DNA of 64,000 nt from DATJGR01 sp963787045 (GTDB taxonomy: Bacteria > Pseudomonadota > Gammaproteobacteria > Pseudomonadales > Azotimanducaceae), in NCBI GenBank assembly GCA_963787045.1, contig CAWBBR010000036.1, positions 124,001 to 188,000 of the forward strand, given 5' to 3'. The stretch's first letter is position 1. Each line of letters starts with the position of its first letter. A model generated the notes under the pieces. That model ran no database searches, was not told where the DNA came from, and was given only the letters and a program-made list of their open reading frames with translations. Shown here piece by piece: positions 42,561 through 52,691 of this stretch. The translations under genes and the position numbers were made by a program.

Positions 42561-44616
42561 ATGAGCGAAGCGCTCGCATTGATGCCGTGGCCGCGGCGCG
42601 TAACGCGAACCGAAACGCCGCTCGAACTGCACGCGCCGGAGTGGACGGTGGAGTGGCTCGGGGTGCGCACGTTGCGGCTCGAACGAACCGCGACGCGGCT
42701 GACCCAACGCATGGCGCGCCACAGCGGCGGTGGGGCGACGCTCGCGATCGACTGCGCCGCCGCGTCGGCGCCGTATCCCGATCTCGACGACGAAGAGTCG
42801 TATTCGCTGAAGATCGATTCGTCGCAGGTTGTGCTGACGGCGGCGATCGGAATGGGGCGTCTTGCGCGGGCTCGCGACGCTGGCGCAACTGACCACGGCG
42901 CGCAGAGCGTTGCCCGGCGTGCTGATCGCCGATACGCCGCGCTTTGCCTGGCGCGGCCTCATGGTCGATTCGGCGCGCCACTTCATTTCGGTGGCCACGC
43001 TGTTGCGCACGCTCGACGCAATGGCGCTGGTGAAACTGAACGTGCTGCACCTGCACTTGACCGACGATCAGGGATTCCGCTTCGGCAGCCGCGCCTTTCC
43101 GGAACTGGCAGAGCGCGCGAGCGGCAATGACTACTACACCGAAGACGATCTGGCCGACATCGTCTCGCACGCGGCCGAACGGGGCATTCGGGTGGTGCCC
43201 GAATTGGACATACCCGGGCACACCACCAGCTGGCTCGTCGCACACCCCGAGTGGGGAACGCTCGATGAGACGCGTGCGGTTTCGACCCGTTTCGGTCCGC
43301 ACAGCGCGTGCCTCGATCCGACCCGCGACGAGGTTTACGAAGCGCTGGGGACGCTGTTCGACGACGTCGTCCGCGTGTTCCCCGACCGATTCGTGCACAT
43401 CGGCGGCGACGAAGTGAATCCGAAGTGGTGGCAGGAAAGCGCTGCCGTGCAGCGCTTCATGCGCGACCGAGGCATCGCCGACATCGAGTCGCTGCACAAC
43501 CTGTTCAACGAACGGCTCGCCGATCTGCTGATCGATCGCGGCCGGATGCTGGTGGGTTGGGACGAGATCGCGCATGGCGATCTGCCGCGCACGTCGATCG
43601 TGCAGAGCTGGCGCGGCGGTGCGTCGCGCGATCGCGCCGTTGCACAAGGCTTCGATTGCATCTTCTCGGCGGGCTATTACCTCGACTTCTTCTATCCGGC
43701 AGATCTGCACTACGCGTACGACCCGGAGAGTCCGTCCGAAGATCTGCTGCGCCTCGACGAACGGGTGCGCGCCGATCCACGTCTTGCACACGTGCGGGAC
43801 GGGCTCGGCTGGGCCAGCGAATTCGCGGGTCGCAGTGCGGTGGACGCGTCGTCGGGCGGCTTGCCGCCGGGACGCGTGCTCGGCGGCGAAGCGTGCATGT
43901 GGGCCGAGATCGTCAACGACGAGGTCTTCGAGGGGCGCGTGTGGGGACGCCTGCCGGCGATCGCCGAACGGCTGTGGTCGCCGCGCTCCATGCGCGACGA
44001 ATCGGACATGTACTTGCGGCTGTCGCAGCTGCGTCCGTTGCTCGCCGCGTATGCCGACGTCGATGTCGACGCGCGACGGCGCGAATCGTTCGAACGCATC
44101 GGCGTCGCCGACGCTGAACTCGCGGCGTTGCAGGATCTGTTCGATGCGATCGAACCGATCAAATGGTATTCGCGGCTACTTGGCACCGCGGCTCTCAAGG
44201 CGCGCGTCGCGGGGTCGACGGAGAAAGTCGAGCGGCCGTACACGGTCGCCACGCCGCTCGATCGGGTGCCGGACTTCATCGAGCCCGCCAGCGAATGGAT
44301 TCCTCGCTTCAACGCGGCGGTGCGCGCGGCGATCGACGATGTGGCGGACGCAGACGATGTCGCGCTGCTCGAATCGACCGCGGCCCGGTGGCGTCGTCAG
44401 CGCGACGCGGTGCAAACGATCGGTGCACGCGTGCCGGCGATCGCCGAGCTCGGTCCGATCTCGGTCCAGCTGGCGCGACTCGCGGACGTGATCGATGCCG
44501 GCGTGGCGGGCAGACTCGACGATTCGCATCGCGCGCTGGTCGCGCGGGCGCGCGAACCGTTCGGCGAGTTGCTGATCGCGGCGGTTCCCGCGCTCGACGA
44601 ATGGTTGCTGGCTTAG
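42561..44616 (+). CDS. Family 20 beta-N-acetylhexosaminidase (one frameshift)
   Basis: About 684 residues. A GH20b-like N-terminal domain is followed by the catalytic barrel: PRFAWRGLMVDSARHFISVATLLRTLDAMALVKLNVLHLHLTDDQGFRF, VPELDIPGHTTSW and the catalytic Asp-Glu in VHIGGDEVNPKWW. FSAGYYLDFFYP and GGEACMWAE are also typical. It removes terminal GlcNAc or GalNAc. The frame shifts near 42866, where removing one G restores GRLARLATLAQL. No signal peptide is seen, so it probably acts on imported oligosaccharides. A hexosamine-kinase-like gene begins in its stop (TAGTG). Confidence 0.92.
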
Positions 44617-45650
44617 TGGCGAAATCCGACGCGCTGCTGTCCATTGCGGGTCGATTTGCGGTCAGCGGCATCGCCGGTGCGCTTCGACGCGCACACCGGC
44701 GGCCACATCAACGACACCTGGTTCGTCGATACCGATCGCAATGCGCGGTATGTGCTGCAGCGGATCAATCCGCTCGTGTTCGCGGATCCGGCCGGCGTCG
44801 CGGCGAATACCGCGCGCGTCATTGCGACGGTGCAGGACGCCATGCCGGGATTGGCGCCGCCGTTCGTTCCGGCGAGCGACGGGGCCGCGGCGGTCCGCGA
44901 CGAAAGCGGCACGTATCGGATGCTCGGGTTCGTCGAAGGCCGCAGTCTCGGCGGACTCGAATCGGTGGCGCAGGCTTCGGCGGCAGGCGTGGCGTTCGGC
45001 CGGTTCCAGCTCGCGCTCGCGCATTACGACGCGAACGAGCACGTGGTGCCGATACCGCGTTTTCACGAACTCGAGTGGCAATTGGAACGGTTCGACCGGG
45101 TTTGCAGCAGCCGGTGCCCGCTCGGCGCGCGGCGGCCGCTAACGACATCGACAAGGCGCAACGCGACCGAGTACGCGTTACCGCGGAATCGCTCGGGCCG
45201 CGGGGCATGATCCACGGCGACGGCAAGGTGACGAATCTGCTGTTCGACGCCGCGGACCGCGTCTGCGCGGTGCTGGACTTCGACACCGTGATGGTGGGCG
45301 CGCTCAGCTGGGACTTCGGCGACCTGGTGCGATCGGCGGCCGCGGTCGGCGACGAAGACGATCCCGGTATCGGCTTCTCGATCGAGCGGTACCGTGCGCT
45401 CGCGAACGGCTATGTGCGCGGCGCCGGTGACCTCGTCGATGCCGATCTGCGGGCGGCGCTCGGCGCGGTGCCGGCGTACATGGCCTACATGCTCGGTTTG
45501 CGGTTCCTGATCGACTATCTCGACGGCGACACCTATTTTCGCGTGGCGCATCCGGAGCACAATCTGGTGCGGGCGCGCAGCCAGTTCCGCTTGTTTCAAC
45601 TGATGGTCGACGCGCGCGCCGAACTCGACCGGATTGCCAGAAAGGCCTGA
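44616..45650 (+). CDS. APH-fold phosphotransferase, probable N-acetylhexosamine 1-kinase (frameshifted)
   Basis: About 343 residues after removing extra bases near 44682, 45098 and 45130. The N-lobe reads FDAHTGGHINDTWFVDTDRNARYVLQRINPLVFADP, the hallmark of NahK-type kinases in the aminoglycoside phosphotransferase fold. The catalytic loop is MIHGDGKVTNLLFD and the metal-binding Asp lies in CAVLDFDTVMVGALSWDFGDLVRS. NahK phosphorylates GlcNAc or GalNAc at C1. The GTG start overlaps the GH20 stop, so sugar release and phosphorylation are coupled. Phosphotransfer is secure; the sugar is inferred from family and context. Confidence 0.8.
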   Translation: MAKSDALLSIAGRFAVSGIAGALRRAHRRPHQRHLVRRYRSQCAVCAAADQSARVRGSGRRRGEYRARHCDGAGRHAGIGAAVRSGERRGRGGPRRKRHVSDARVRRRPQSRRTRIGGAGFGGRRGVRPVPARARALRRERARGADTAFSRTRVAIGTVRPGLQQPVPARRAAAANDIDKAQRDRVRVTAESLGPRGMIHGDGKVTNLLFDAADRVCAVLDFDTVMVGALSWDFGDLVRSAAAVGDEDDPGIGFSIERYRALANGYVRGAGDLVDADLRAALGAVPAYMAYMLGLRFLIDYLDGDTYFRVAHPEHNLVRARSQFRLFQLMVDARAELDRIARKA

Positions 45651-45653
45651 GAA

Positions 45654-46130
45654 ATGTCCATCGACATCAACGGCGTGGCCCACATCTACATTACGGTGCA
45701 GGACTTCGAGCGCTGCCGACCGTTCTATGGCGCGCTGCTGCCGTACTTCGGCATGGTATGTCTCGTCGACACGGACGAGTTGTACTACTGCATCGGCGGG
45801 CGCACCGGCATCGGCATACGCGCGGCGTCGGCCGAACACGCCGGCACCGCATTCGATCAATACCGCGCCGGCCTGCATCACCTGTGTCTGCGCGCGCGCA
45901 GCATCGAAGACGTGGATGCCGTGGGGCGTTTCGTCGCCGATCTCGGTGCGCGCATCGTGCATCCGCCGCAGCTCGACGAATGGGCGCCCGGATACTACTC
46001 GGTGCTGTTCGAAGATCCGTGCGGCACGCGCCTCGAGGTCAACCACGTGCCGGGGAAAGGCCACCTGTCCGAGAACGCCAAGCCGCCCCTCGACGCGGGC
46101 GTGCAGCAACGTCTCAGCGATCCCGAGTAA
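45654..46130 (+). CDS. VOC-family protein
   Basis: 158 residues. GVAHIYITVQDFERCRPFYGALLPYFG and GLHHLCLRARSIEDVDAVGRFVADLGARIVHPP, then YYSVLFEDPCGTRLEVNHVPG are the two halves of a VOC module, with His, His and Glu as likely metal ligands. It is larger than simple glyoxalase I. It follows the kinase after three bases and may belong to the same transcript, although a role in sugar use is not obvious. It converges directly on the next gene. Confidence 0.82.
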   Translation: MSIDINGVAHIYITVQDFERCRPFYGALLPYFGMVCLVDTDELYYCIGGRTGIGIRAASAEHAGTAFDQYRAGLHHLCLRARSIEDVDAVGRFVADLGARIVHPPQLDEWAPGYYSVLFEDPCGTRLEVNHVPGKGHLSENAKPPLDAGVQQRLSDPE

Positions 46131-46763
46131 TCAGTAGTAGAGGATCGGGCTCTTGCGGACGAACGTCGGATCGATGACGTGCTTCAGCATGAAATCGGCG
46201 ACGTCGGCGCGCGAGATCTTGGCGTTGATCGGTGGCCGCAGGTCGCAGCCGAATTGATAAACGCCCGTATGCGGACCGTTCGTCAGCCATGGCGGGCAGA
46301 CGCTGATCCAGTCGAGGTCGCTGTTGCGGATCAGCGCGTCCTGGCTTTCTTTGTCGCGGAAGGCGTGCCGGTCGAGCATGCGCAGACCATTCGCGACGAG
46401 CTTGCCGAGCGCGCTCAGCCGATCGCGCGCCTCGCCGGTACCCAGCCCGGAAACGTTCATCAGGCGCCGTACGCCGAACTTCTGCATCGCGGGCACGATG
46501 GTCGCGGTTGCGATCGTGCATACCTGATCGGGTACGCCCATCTTCACGCCGAGCGACATCAGCACGACGTCCTGCCCATTGACGACGCGTTCGACGTCGC
46601 CGGTGTTGGCGACGTCGCCAACGACGACGTCGAGGTTGGGGTGCGTCTGCGCTACGGAGCCCGCAGTGCGAACGAACGCGGTAACGTCGTGGCCGAGTTC
46701 CAGGGCTTGCGAAACGAGGCACGCGCCCGTGAGGCCGGATGCTCCGAAGATGGTCAGTCGCAT
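46131..46763 (-). CDS. NAD(P)H-binding atypical short-chain dehydrogenase
   Basis: 210 residues. The nucleotide site is MRLTIFGASGLTGACLVSQALELGHDVTAFVR, the pattern of NmrA/SDR-atypical proteins such as biliverdin reductase B-like enzymes. DVVVGDVANTGDVERVVNGQDVVLMSLG and RLMNVSGLGTG follow; no Tyr-Lys pair is evident. The reaction is unknown; some relatives sense redox state. The DUF2970 gene lies upstream on the same strand after ten bases. Confidence 0.85.
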   Translation of the reverse strand: MRLTIFGASGLTGACLVSQALELGHDVTAFVRTAGSVAQTHPNLDVVVGDVANTGDVERVVNGQDVVLMSLGVKMGVPDQVCTIATATIVPAMQKFGVRRLMNVSGLGTGEARDRLSALGKLVANGLRMLDRHAFRDKESQDALIRNSDLDWISVCPPWLTNGPHTGVYQFGCDLRPPINAKISRADVADFMLKHVIDPTFVRKSPILYY

Positions 46764-46773
46764 CGGGGCGTCT

Positions 46774-47010
46774 CTAAGAGGCTGCGTTGTGCAGCACCAG
46801 CCGCACCACCGATACGACGACCAGCACGAACACGATCGTGAAGACGATGCCGGCGATGATGAAATGCAGCGGCTTGCCGCGGTTGAAGTCGCGCTCGCGA
46901 TTCGCGCGGTTCTGTACCCCGAACGCGGCCGCGGCCGCGCTGCCGGCGATCTGCCAGAACGTCAGGGGTCGTTCGTCGGGCGGTGTCTCTTTCGAAGGCT
47001 CTTCGTTCAT
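46774..47010 (-). CDS. DUF2970-family small membrane protein
   Basis: 78 residues. PLTFWQIAGSAAAAAFGVQNRANRERDFNRGKPLHFIIAGIVFTIVFVLVVVSVVRLVL matches the DUF2970 layout: a conserved short N-terminal stretch with an FGVQ.. motif, then one membrane span. The family is common in Gamma- and Betaproteobacteria and has no known function. Its ATG overlaps the PhyH gene stop by four bases (ATGA), so they are coupled. Confidence 0.85.
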   Translation of the reverse strand: MNEEPSKETPPDERPLTFWQIAGSAAAAAFGVQNRANRERDFNRGKPLHFIIAGIVFTIVFVLVVVSVVRLVLHNAAS

Positions 47011-47948
47011 GCATGCGTACTCGCGGGTTCGTTCTCGATGCGCGTGAGCCAGTAGTCGGCGTCGAACTTTTCGTCGCCGAGCAGGTAGCGCCACATCCGG
47101 ATGCGATTCAGATATTCGAGACGCCCGGTATCGGCCTCGAACCACGGCTCCGGCGTCGTCAATATCGTGTGCACGCTGTTCGGATCGGGCGCTTCCTTGA
47201 TCAGGAAGATCGGTCGCTGTTCATAGTGATCGTTCGGCAGATCGGACGTGTCCCACAAGCGTTGTTGCGGCACCGTCGGGTTGATGCGGATCTTGAACAT
47301 GTAGCGCAGCCGATCGGAGCGATTGACGCCGCCGCCGTGCCAGATGCCGTGATGCAGGAACAGCAGCGTGCCGGCGGGACACACGACGTGCTGCTGGCCG
47401 CGGATGTTCTGATAGCGCGCAACCGCCGCTTCGCTGACCACGCGCAAATGCGTGCCGGGGACGAATCGGGTGCCGCCCATCTCGCGCGTCACGTCGTGCG
47501 GGTAGTACATGATCTGAACGTCGAATGCGCGGCGCGGATCGATCGTCGAATCCTGGTGCGTGTGCTGCGACACGTTCGGCAGCCCGCGCGCTTCGTAGAA
47601 CTCCGGCGGAAACGTCACGTGCAGGAAATGGTGATCGAACACCGGGTGAGGGCCGACCAGACTCTCGATCGCGCCGCGCACGACCGGCAGTTCCAGCACG
47701 CGCGTGATGGCGGACTCTTTCGGATAGCTCTCCGACAGCGGCGTGCCCGCGCGCACCGCCGGTATGCCGCTCGCCGACAGCAATTTCGCATACGCTTTGC
47801 GCACGCTCTCGCCCGGTTGCGGCGGCCGTCCGACCTCGTCGAGAAACTGCTGGTTGATGTCGTCCGGCACCGCGGCTTCGAAACGCAGGAAGCCGCGCGC
47901 GACGAAACTCGCCATCTGCGCCGATGTCAGCAACACGCGTTCAGCCAT
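47007..47948 (-). CDS. Phytanoyl-CoA dioxygenase (PhyH)-family protein 1
   Basis: 313 residues. The Fe(II)/2-oxoglutarate site is seen as HTHQDST (HxD-like) and the distal His in VCPAGTLLFLHHGIWHGGGVNRSDRLRYMFKIR. GGTRFVPGTHLRV is the usual PhyH signature. Members hydroxylate phytanoyl-CoA, ectoine and many secondary metabolites; the substrate is unknown. It overlaps DUF2970 downstream and a small hypothetical gene upstream. A second PhyH gene lies on the other side of the beta-galactosidase. Confidence 0.9.
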   Translation of the reverse strand: MAERVLLTSAQMASFVARGFLRFEAAVPDDINQQFLDEVGRPPQPGESVRKAYAKLLSASGIPAVRAGTPLSESYPKESAITRVLELPVVRGAIESLVGPHPVFDHHFLHVTFPPEFYEARGLPNVSQHTHQDSTIDPRRAFDVQIMYYPHDVTREMGGTRFVPGTHLRVVSEAAVARYQNIRGQQHVVCPAGTLLFLHHGIWHGGGVNRSDRLRYMFKIRINPTVPQQRLWDTSDLPNDHYEQRPIFLIKEAPDPNSVHTILTTPEPWFEADTGRLEYLNRIRMWRYLLGDEKFDADYWLTRIENEPASTHA

Positions 47949-48216
47949 CGACGTCCACCCATTGCTCGAACAGACATTCGTACTTCAGATACGCCGTGGT
48001 GAACTCGGCGCCCGGTGCGTGCGCCTGCAGCGGCGCGATCTGAAGCAGGCGCCAACCGTCGCGCAACGCGGCGAGGCCGCTCGCGTACGGTGGCTCTTCC
48101 GCATCGCCCGCCATGTGTTCGGACTTCGCGGTGCCGTCGTACTGCGCCCACGCAATCACGTTGGAGTCGAGCGCTGAATCGGCGAGGTAGAGCACGAGAA
48201 TTTTCTGTCGCTTCAT
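47941..48216 (-). CDS. Small hypothetical protein
   Basis: 91 residues: KRQKILVLYLADSALDSNVIAWAQYDGTAKSEHM at the start, then DGWRLLQIAPLQAHAPGAEFTTAYLKYECLFEQWVDVDG. No motif is recognised; no signal or membrane segment. Coding is supported by an eight-base overlap with the PhyH gene and a possible start 90 bases from the divergent beta-galactosidase. GGCCGCGAAGG-type sequence precedes it without a clear Shine-Dalgarno. Confidence 0.65.
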   Translation of the reverse strand: MKRQKILVLYLADSALDSNVIAWAQYDGTAKSEHMAGDAEEPPYASGLAALRDGWRLLQIAPLQAHAPGAEFTTAYLKYECLFEQWVDVDG

Positions 48217-48284
48217 GAGGCCGCGAAGGATAGCGAAAGCCCGCCGGCGTTGCATCGCCGGACGGCCGCCGTCACGCTACGCGT

Positions 48285-48296
48285 CTTTTCGAAAAG
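48285..48296. promoter_or_regulatory. Perfect 12-bp palindrome upstream of the beta-galactosidase gene
   Basis: CTTTTCGAAAAG is fully palindromic and sits nine bases before the ATG of the GH2 gene, in the 89-base spacer shared with a divergent gene. It could be an operator or a small hairpin near the ribosome site. No regulator gene adjoins. Confidence 0.35.
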
Positions 48297-48305
48297 GCGT
48301 GTCGA

Positions 48306-51300
48306 ATGCATCTCTTTGGAACGCTCGCAGGGGCAGCGCCGGTGTGGGAACAGCCGGAGTGCATCGCGTTGAATCGTCTGCCGATGCGTGCGCCGTTGAC
48401 GTCGTATCCGTCGGCCGACGCCGCCCGCACCGGCGCGCCGTCGGAGTGGCGCATGTCGCTCGACGGAACGTGGCGCTTCAAGCTCGTCGATTCGCCGCGC
48501 GCCGCGCCGGACGATTTCGCGGCTCCGGACCACGACGACTCGAACTGGGGCGACATTCGCGTACCGGGGACGTGGGTGCGGCAGGGCCACGACCGACCGC
48601 ATTACACGAACGTAGTGATGCCGTTCCAGTGCGAGCCGCCGTTCACGCCGGAACACAATCCGACCGGCTTGTACCGGAGATCGTTCACGCTGCCCGCCGC
48701 GTGGCGCGACCGGCGCGTCGTCCTTCACGTCGGGTCGGCCGACAGCGTTCTGCTCGTGTACCTCAACGGCGCGTTCGTCGGGTTGTCGAAAGACTCGCGG
48801 CTGCCGGCGGAGTTCGATCTGACGCCGCATTTGAGGCGCGGCGCCAACGTGCTGGCCGCGATGGTCATCCGCTGGTCCGACGCGAGTTACATCGAAGACC
48901 AGGATCAGTGGTGGCAACCCGGTTTCCACCGCGGTGTCGAGTTGTACAGCACCGCCGCGGCGTACATCCACGATCTGCGGCTGACGGCGGGACTCTCCGA
49001 CGACCTGAAAGCGGGCCGGCTGTCGATCGAAGGTGAAGCGGCTGGCGTCGCCGAAACCGGATGGACGCTGCGCTACAGCGTCGAAACGCTGAACGGACGC
49101 GCGCTGGTGCGCAAGCCGCTCGGCGGCGAGGTGCAGGTGTACCGCCATCATTCGCACCGCGCCTCGAGCGTATCGTCGGCGATCCACACCGGCGCCACAG
49201 TGCGGGAGTCGGTGGAGATCCGCGGCATCACCGCGTGGACGCACGAAACGCCGCAGCTGTATCGCGTCGTGGCGGAACTCGTCGCGCCGGACGGCGCGGT
49301 AACCGAAGCGGTGTCGCAGCGGTTTGGTTTCCGGCGCGTCGACGTGCGCGACAAGTCGCTGTTGATCAACGGCGAGCGCGTGTTCATCCGCGGCGTCAAT
49401 CGGCACGAGTTCCATCCGGTGCACGGCAAGACCTTCGGCGTAGACGACATGCGCGAAGACCTGGTGCTGATGAAACGCTTCAACTTCAACGCGGTGCGGA
49501 CGGCGCACTATCCGAACGACCATCGCTTCTACGACCTGTGCGACGAACTCGGCCTCTACGTCATCGACGAGGCGAACATCGAGACGCACGCCCGGCTGCG
49601 CAGCCTGGTGCACGATCCGCGCTACTCGATGTCGTTCATGACGCGGTTCCAGCGGATGGTCGCGCGCGATCGCAATCATCCCTCGATCATCATGTGGTCA
49701 CTCGGCAACGAGAGCGGTTACGGCGCGGTGCACGACGCGATGGCGGCGTGGTCGCGCGCCAACGATCCGTCGCGGCCGCTGCACTATGAGGGTTCGCTGT
49801 TCGTGGCTTGGGGCCAGTTCCAGGGTCGCGACTTCGAGAAGTCGTTGGCGGAGCGATGCGATCTCGACGTGCCTGCGTCCGACGTCATTGCGCCGATGTA
49901 TCCGGGCATCGACGAACTCGCGCATTGGGCGAAGACGTATCGCGGCGAGAAGCCGTTGATCATGTGCGAGTACTCGCACGCGATGGGCAACTCGAACGGC
50001 AGCCTGAAGGACTACTGGGACCTGATCGAGTCGCAGCCCGGATTGCAGGGCGGCTTCATCTGGGACTGGGTCGACCAGGGATATCTCGAACACGACGCCG
50101 ACGGTCGCGCGTACTACGGCTTCGGCGGCGATTACGGCGACTTTCCGAACGATGCGAACTTCTGCTGCAACGGCGTGGTGTGGCCCGACCGCACGCCGCA
50201 TCCGGGCATCTGGGAGCATCATCGGCTCGGCCGGCCGTTGCGCGCGCGGTTGGTGCAACGCGCGCCGTTGCGAATCGAAATCGCGAACTGGAACAACTTC
50301 GTCGACAGCACCCGTTATCGGGTGCGCATGATCGTGCTGATCGACGGCACGCCGGTCGCGGAGCAACTGTTGACGGTGCCCGCCATCGAGCCGGGCGCGC
50401 GCCGGACGATCGCGCCGAAGTTCCGCGCGCCGCATCTGCAAGCGGGTCAGGAACTGATGATTCGCCTCGTCTACGAATTGAAGCGCGCTCACGACTGGGC
50501 GGACGCGGGTCATCAGGTCGGCTTCGACGAGTTCGCGCTTGCACGGGGCGCGACGCCGCGCCGCCGCGCGCCGCAGGCGCCGGGGCCGGAGGTTGCACGC
50601 GCCGGCACGCATGTAGACGTCACGGCGTCGGATCTGGCTTTGCGATTCGACGCCGCAACCGGCGAATTGACGCAGCTCGCTTTCGGGGGCCGCGGTTTGC
50701 TCGCGGCCCCGCCGCGCCTGTCGCTGTGGCGCGCGCTCCGACCGACAACGACGGTGTGCGACTCGCACCCCGGGTGAGCGGGGTACTGACGAAGTGGCAA
50801 GCCTGGAACATTGCCGACATACGTTCGCGCGTGGTGAAAGTGCGCGTGAAACCGTCGAAAGGCGGTGCCTTCGAACTGGAACGCACGCTGATTCACGAAA
50901 TGCGCGGCGTCGACGGACCCATTCGCCAACGGGAGCGATGGGGGGTGCTCGGAAACGGCGAAATGGCATTGACCCAGGAAGTGCAGATTCCGCGCGCACT
51001 CGACGATCTGCCGCGGCTCGGCGTATTGCTGCGGCTGAGCGGCGGGCTGGAACAGTTGCACTACTACGGGCGCGGTCCCGAAGAAAACTACTCGGACCGG
51101 CAATTCGGCTACCCGTTGGGCCGCTATACATCGAGCGTCGACGACGAGTACGTTCCATACGTGACGCCGCAAGAGCACGGTAACCACACCGACGTCCGGT
51201 GGCTGGCGCTGACCGACGGCACGGCTCGGACTGCTGTTCCAGCCCGATGCGCCGGCCCAATTCTCGGTCAGCCATTTCACGGCCGACGATCTCTACGCCG

Positions 51301-51521
51301 CCCGACACACGGTCGATCTGACACGGCGCGACGAAATCGACGTGCACCTCGACCACTTGAACCGCGGCGTCGGCACGGGCGCGTGCGGACCCGATACGCT
51401 GCCGCAATATCGGATCGGCCCCGGCACGTATCGCTTCGCATGGCGCATGCGCGCGTATCGATGTGCCGAACGGCAGCCCGACGAACTCGCGCGCGAGCGG
51501 TTTACAATCGGCATGGACTAG
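48306..51521 (+). CDS. Family 2 beta-galactosidase, LacZ type (frameshifted)
   Basis: About 1070 residues, as for LacZ. The N-terminal sugar-binding domain contains WEQPECIALNRLP and EWRMSLDGTWRFKL, then GVNRHEFHPVHGKTF. The acid/base Glu lies in SLGNESGYG, the nucleophile Glu in MCEYSHAMGNSNG, and GGFIWDWVDQG follows. The RAPTDNDG motif of the C-terminal domain is restored by removing two bases near 50733, and LGLLFQPDAPAQFSVSHFT by removing one near 51226. No signal peptide is seen, so it acts on an imported galactoside. PhyH genes flank it on both sides. Confidence 0.93.
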
Positions 51522-51535
51522 CGAGGGCACGAGCG

Positions 51536-52342
51536 ATGCGTTACGAACGGCATCCGCGCAACATCGGTTTCGAATGGCGGTGCAGCGACCCGCCATTCCG
51601 CCGGCTGAGCGAAGCGGAAGCACGAGCGTATGCGGAGGAAGGCTATGTCGCGGTGCGCAATGCCTTTGCGCCGCAGGAAATCGCTGCCGTAATTGCAGCG
51701 ATCGACCCGCTCGAAGCGAAGACAGAAGCGTTCCTTCGCACTCGGGACGATGGCACGTTCGGCATCGCGCGCGCGGGCGAGATCACCTTCCGCCCGCATC
51801 TGGTCGCGCAATCCGCGCAGTTGCGCGAGTTCTCGCGACACCCGGTATTGCTCGATCTTTGCCGCGACCTGATCGGTGCAGACGTGCGCCTGTACTGGGA
51901 TCAGTCGGTGTACAAGAAACCTGAAGCGGACAAGGAATTTCCGTGGCATCAGGACAACGGCTACACCTACATCGAACCGCAGCAGTATCTGACGTGCTGG
52001 ATCGCATTGACCGATGCGACGATCGACAACGGCTGCCCGTGGGTGGTGCCGCGGCTGCATCGGCTCGGCACGTTGCAGCACCGCTGGACACCACTCGGCT
52101 TCGAGTGCCTGGAAGACGTCGAAGGCGCGGTTCCGGTCGAAGTGGAAGCCGGCTCGATCGTCGTCTTTTCGAGCCTGACACCGCATCGCACCGGCCCCAA
52201 CATTACTAATGGGGTGCGCAAGTCGTACATTCTGCAGTATGCGCCGGACGGCGCGATCGCTTATCCGCACGGCAAGGATGCAACCGCCTGCGACGCGGCG
52301 GACCGCCAATATCTCGTGTTGCAGGGAGGTCAGGCCGCATGA
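51536..52342 (+). CDS. Phytanoyl-CoA dioxygenase (PhyH)-family protein 2
   Basis: 268 residues. FPWHQDNGYTY gives the HxD iron site, and VVFSSLTPHRTGPNITNGVRKSYILQYAP the distal His and 2-oxoglutarate Arg. GCPWVVPRLHRLG is the PhyH signature. It is not closely alike to the first PhyH protein of the window. It starts 14 bases after the beta-galactosidase and overlaps the TonB-like gene by four bases (ATGA). Substrate unknown. Confidence 0.9.
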   Translation: MRYERHPRNIGFEWRCSDPPFRRLSEAEARAYAEEGYVAVRNAFAPQEIAAVIAAIDPLEAKTEAFLRTRDDGTFGIARAGEITFRPHLVAQSAQLREFSRHPVLLDLCRDLIGADVRLYWDQSVYKKPEADKEFPWHQDNGYTYIEPQQYLTCWIALTDATIDNGCPWVVPRLHRLGTLQHRWTPLGFECLEDVEGAVPVEVEAGSIVVFSSLTPHRTGPNITNGVRKSYILQYAPDGAIAYPHGKDATACDAADRQYLVLQGGQAA

Positions 52343-52691
52343 ATCGCGTTGCGATGCTGGTGTGGATCGCGTTAGCGACGGCAGGATGCGCGGCGTCGTC
52401 GTCTCGTCCGCCGGAAATCTCTCGGCCGGCGGCCTCGTGTATCCGGTGGAAGCAAAGGACAAGAAAGTCGAAGGCTACGTTCGGGTGGCGTACGACGTTT
52501 CGGTGGACGGCAGCGTCACGAACGTGCGCGTGGTCGACTCGAATCCGCCAGGTGTGTTCGATGAAGCCGCCGTTGCCGCCGTACGAGGCTGGCGCTTTCA
52601 TCCTGCGATCAGTGACGGCAAGCCGGTGGTGAAGGAGCTGGTGAGTCGTGTGAACTTCAAACTCGGTGAGAGCGACAGCTATGCCCGCTGA
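52339..52691 (+). CDS. Short TonB C-terminal-domain lipoprotein (frameshifted)
   Basis: About 116 residues. The N-terminus is a lipoprotein signal (MLVWIALATAGCAASSS) with the lipobox Cys, and the second part is a TonB C-terminal domain: VEGYVRVAYDVSVDGSVTNVRVVDSNPPGVFDEAAVAAVRGWRFHPAI. The frame changes near 52425, consistent with two extra bases. Unlike real TonB it lacks the membrane anchor and the Pro-rich spacer, so it is not an obvious energy transducer. It overlaps the PhyH gene by four bases and the SRPBCC gene by eleven. Confidence 0.75.

Noticed and set aside
50700..51240. Programmed ribosomal frameshifting in the beta-galactosidase
   Set aside because: No slippery sequence or pseudoknot is evident, and the same kind of shift appears in many unrelated genes, so sequence error is simpler.
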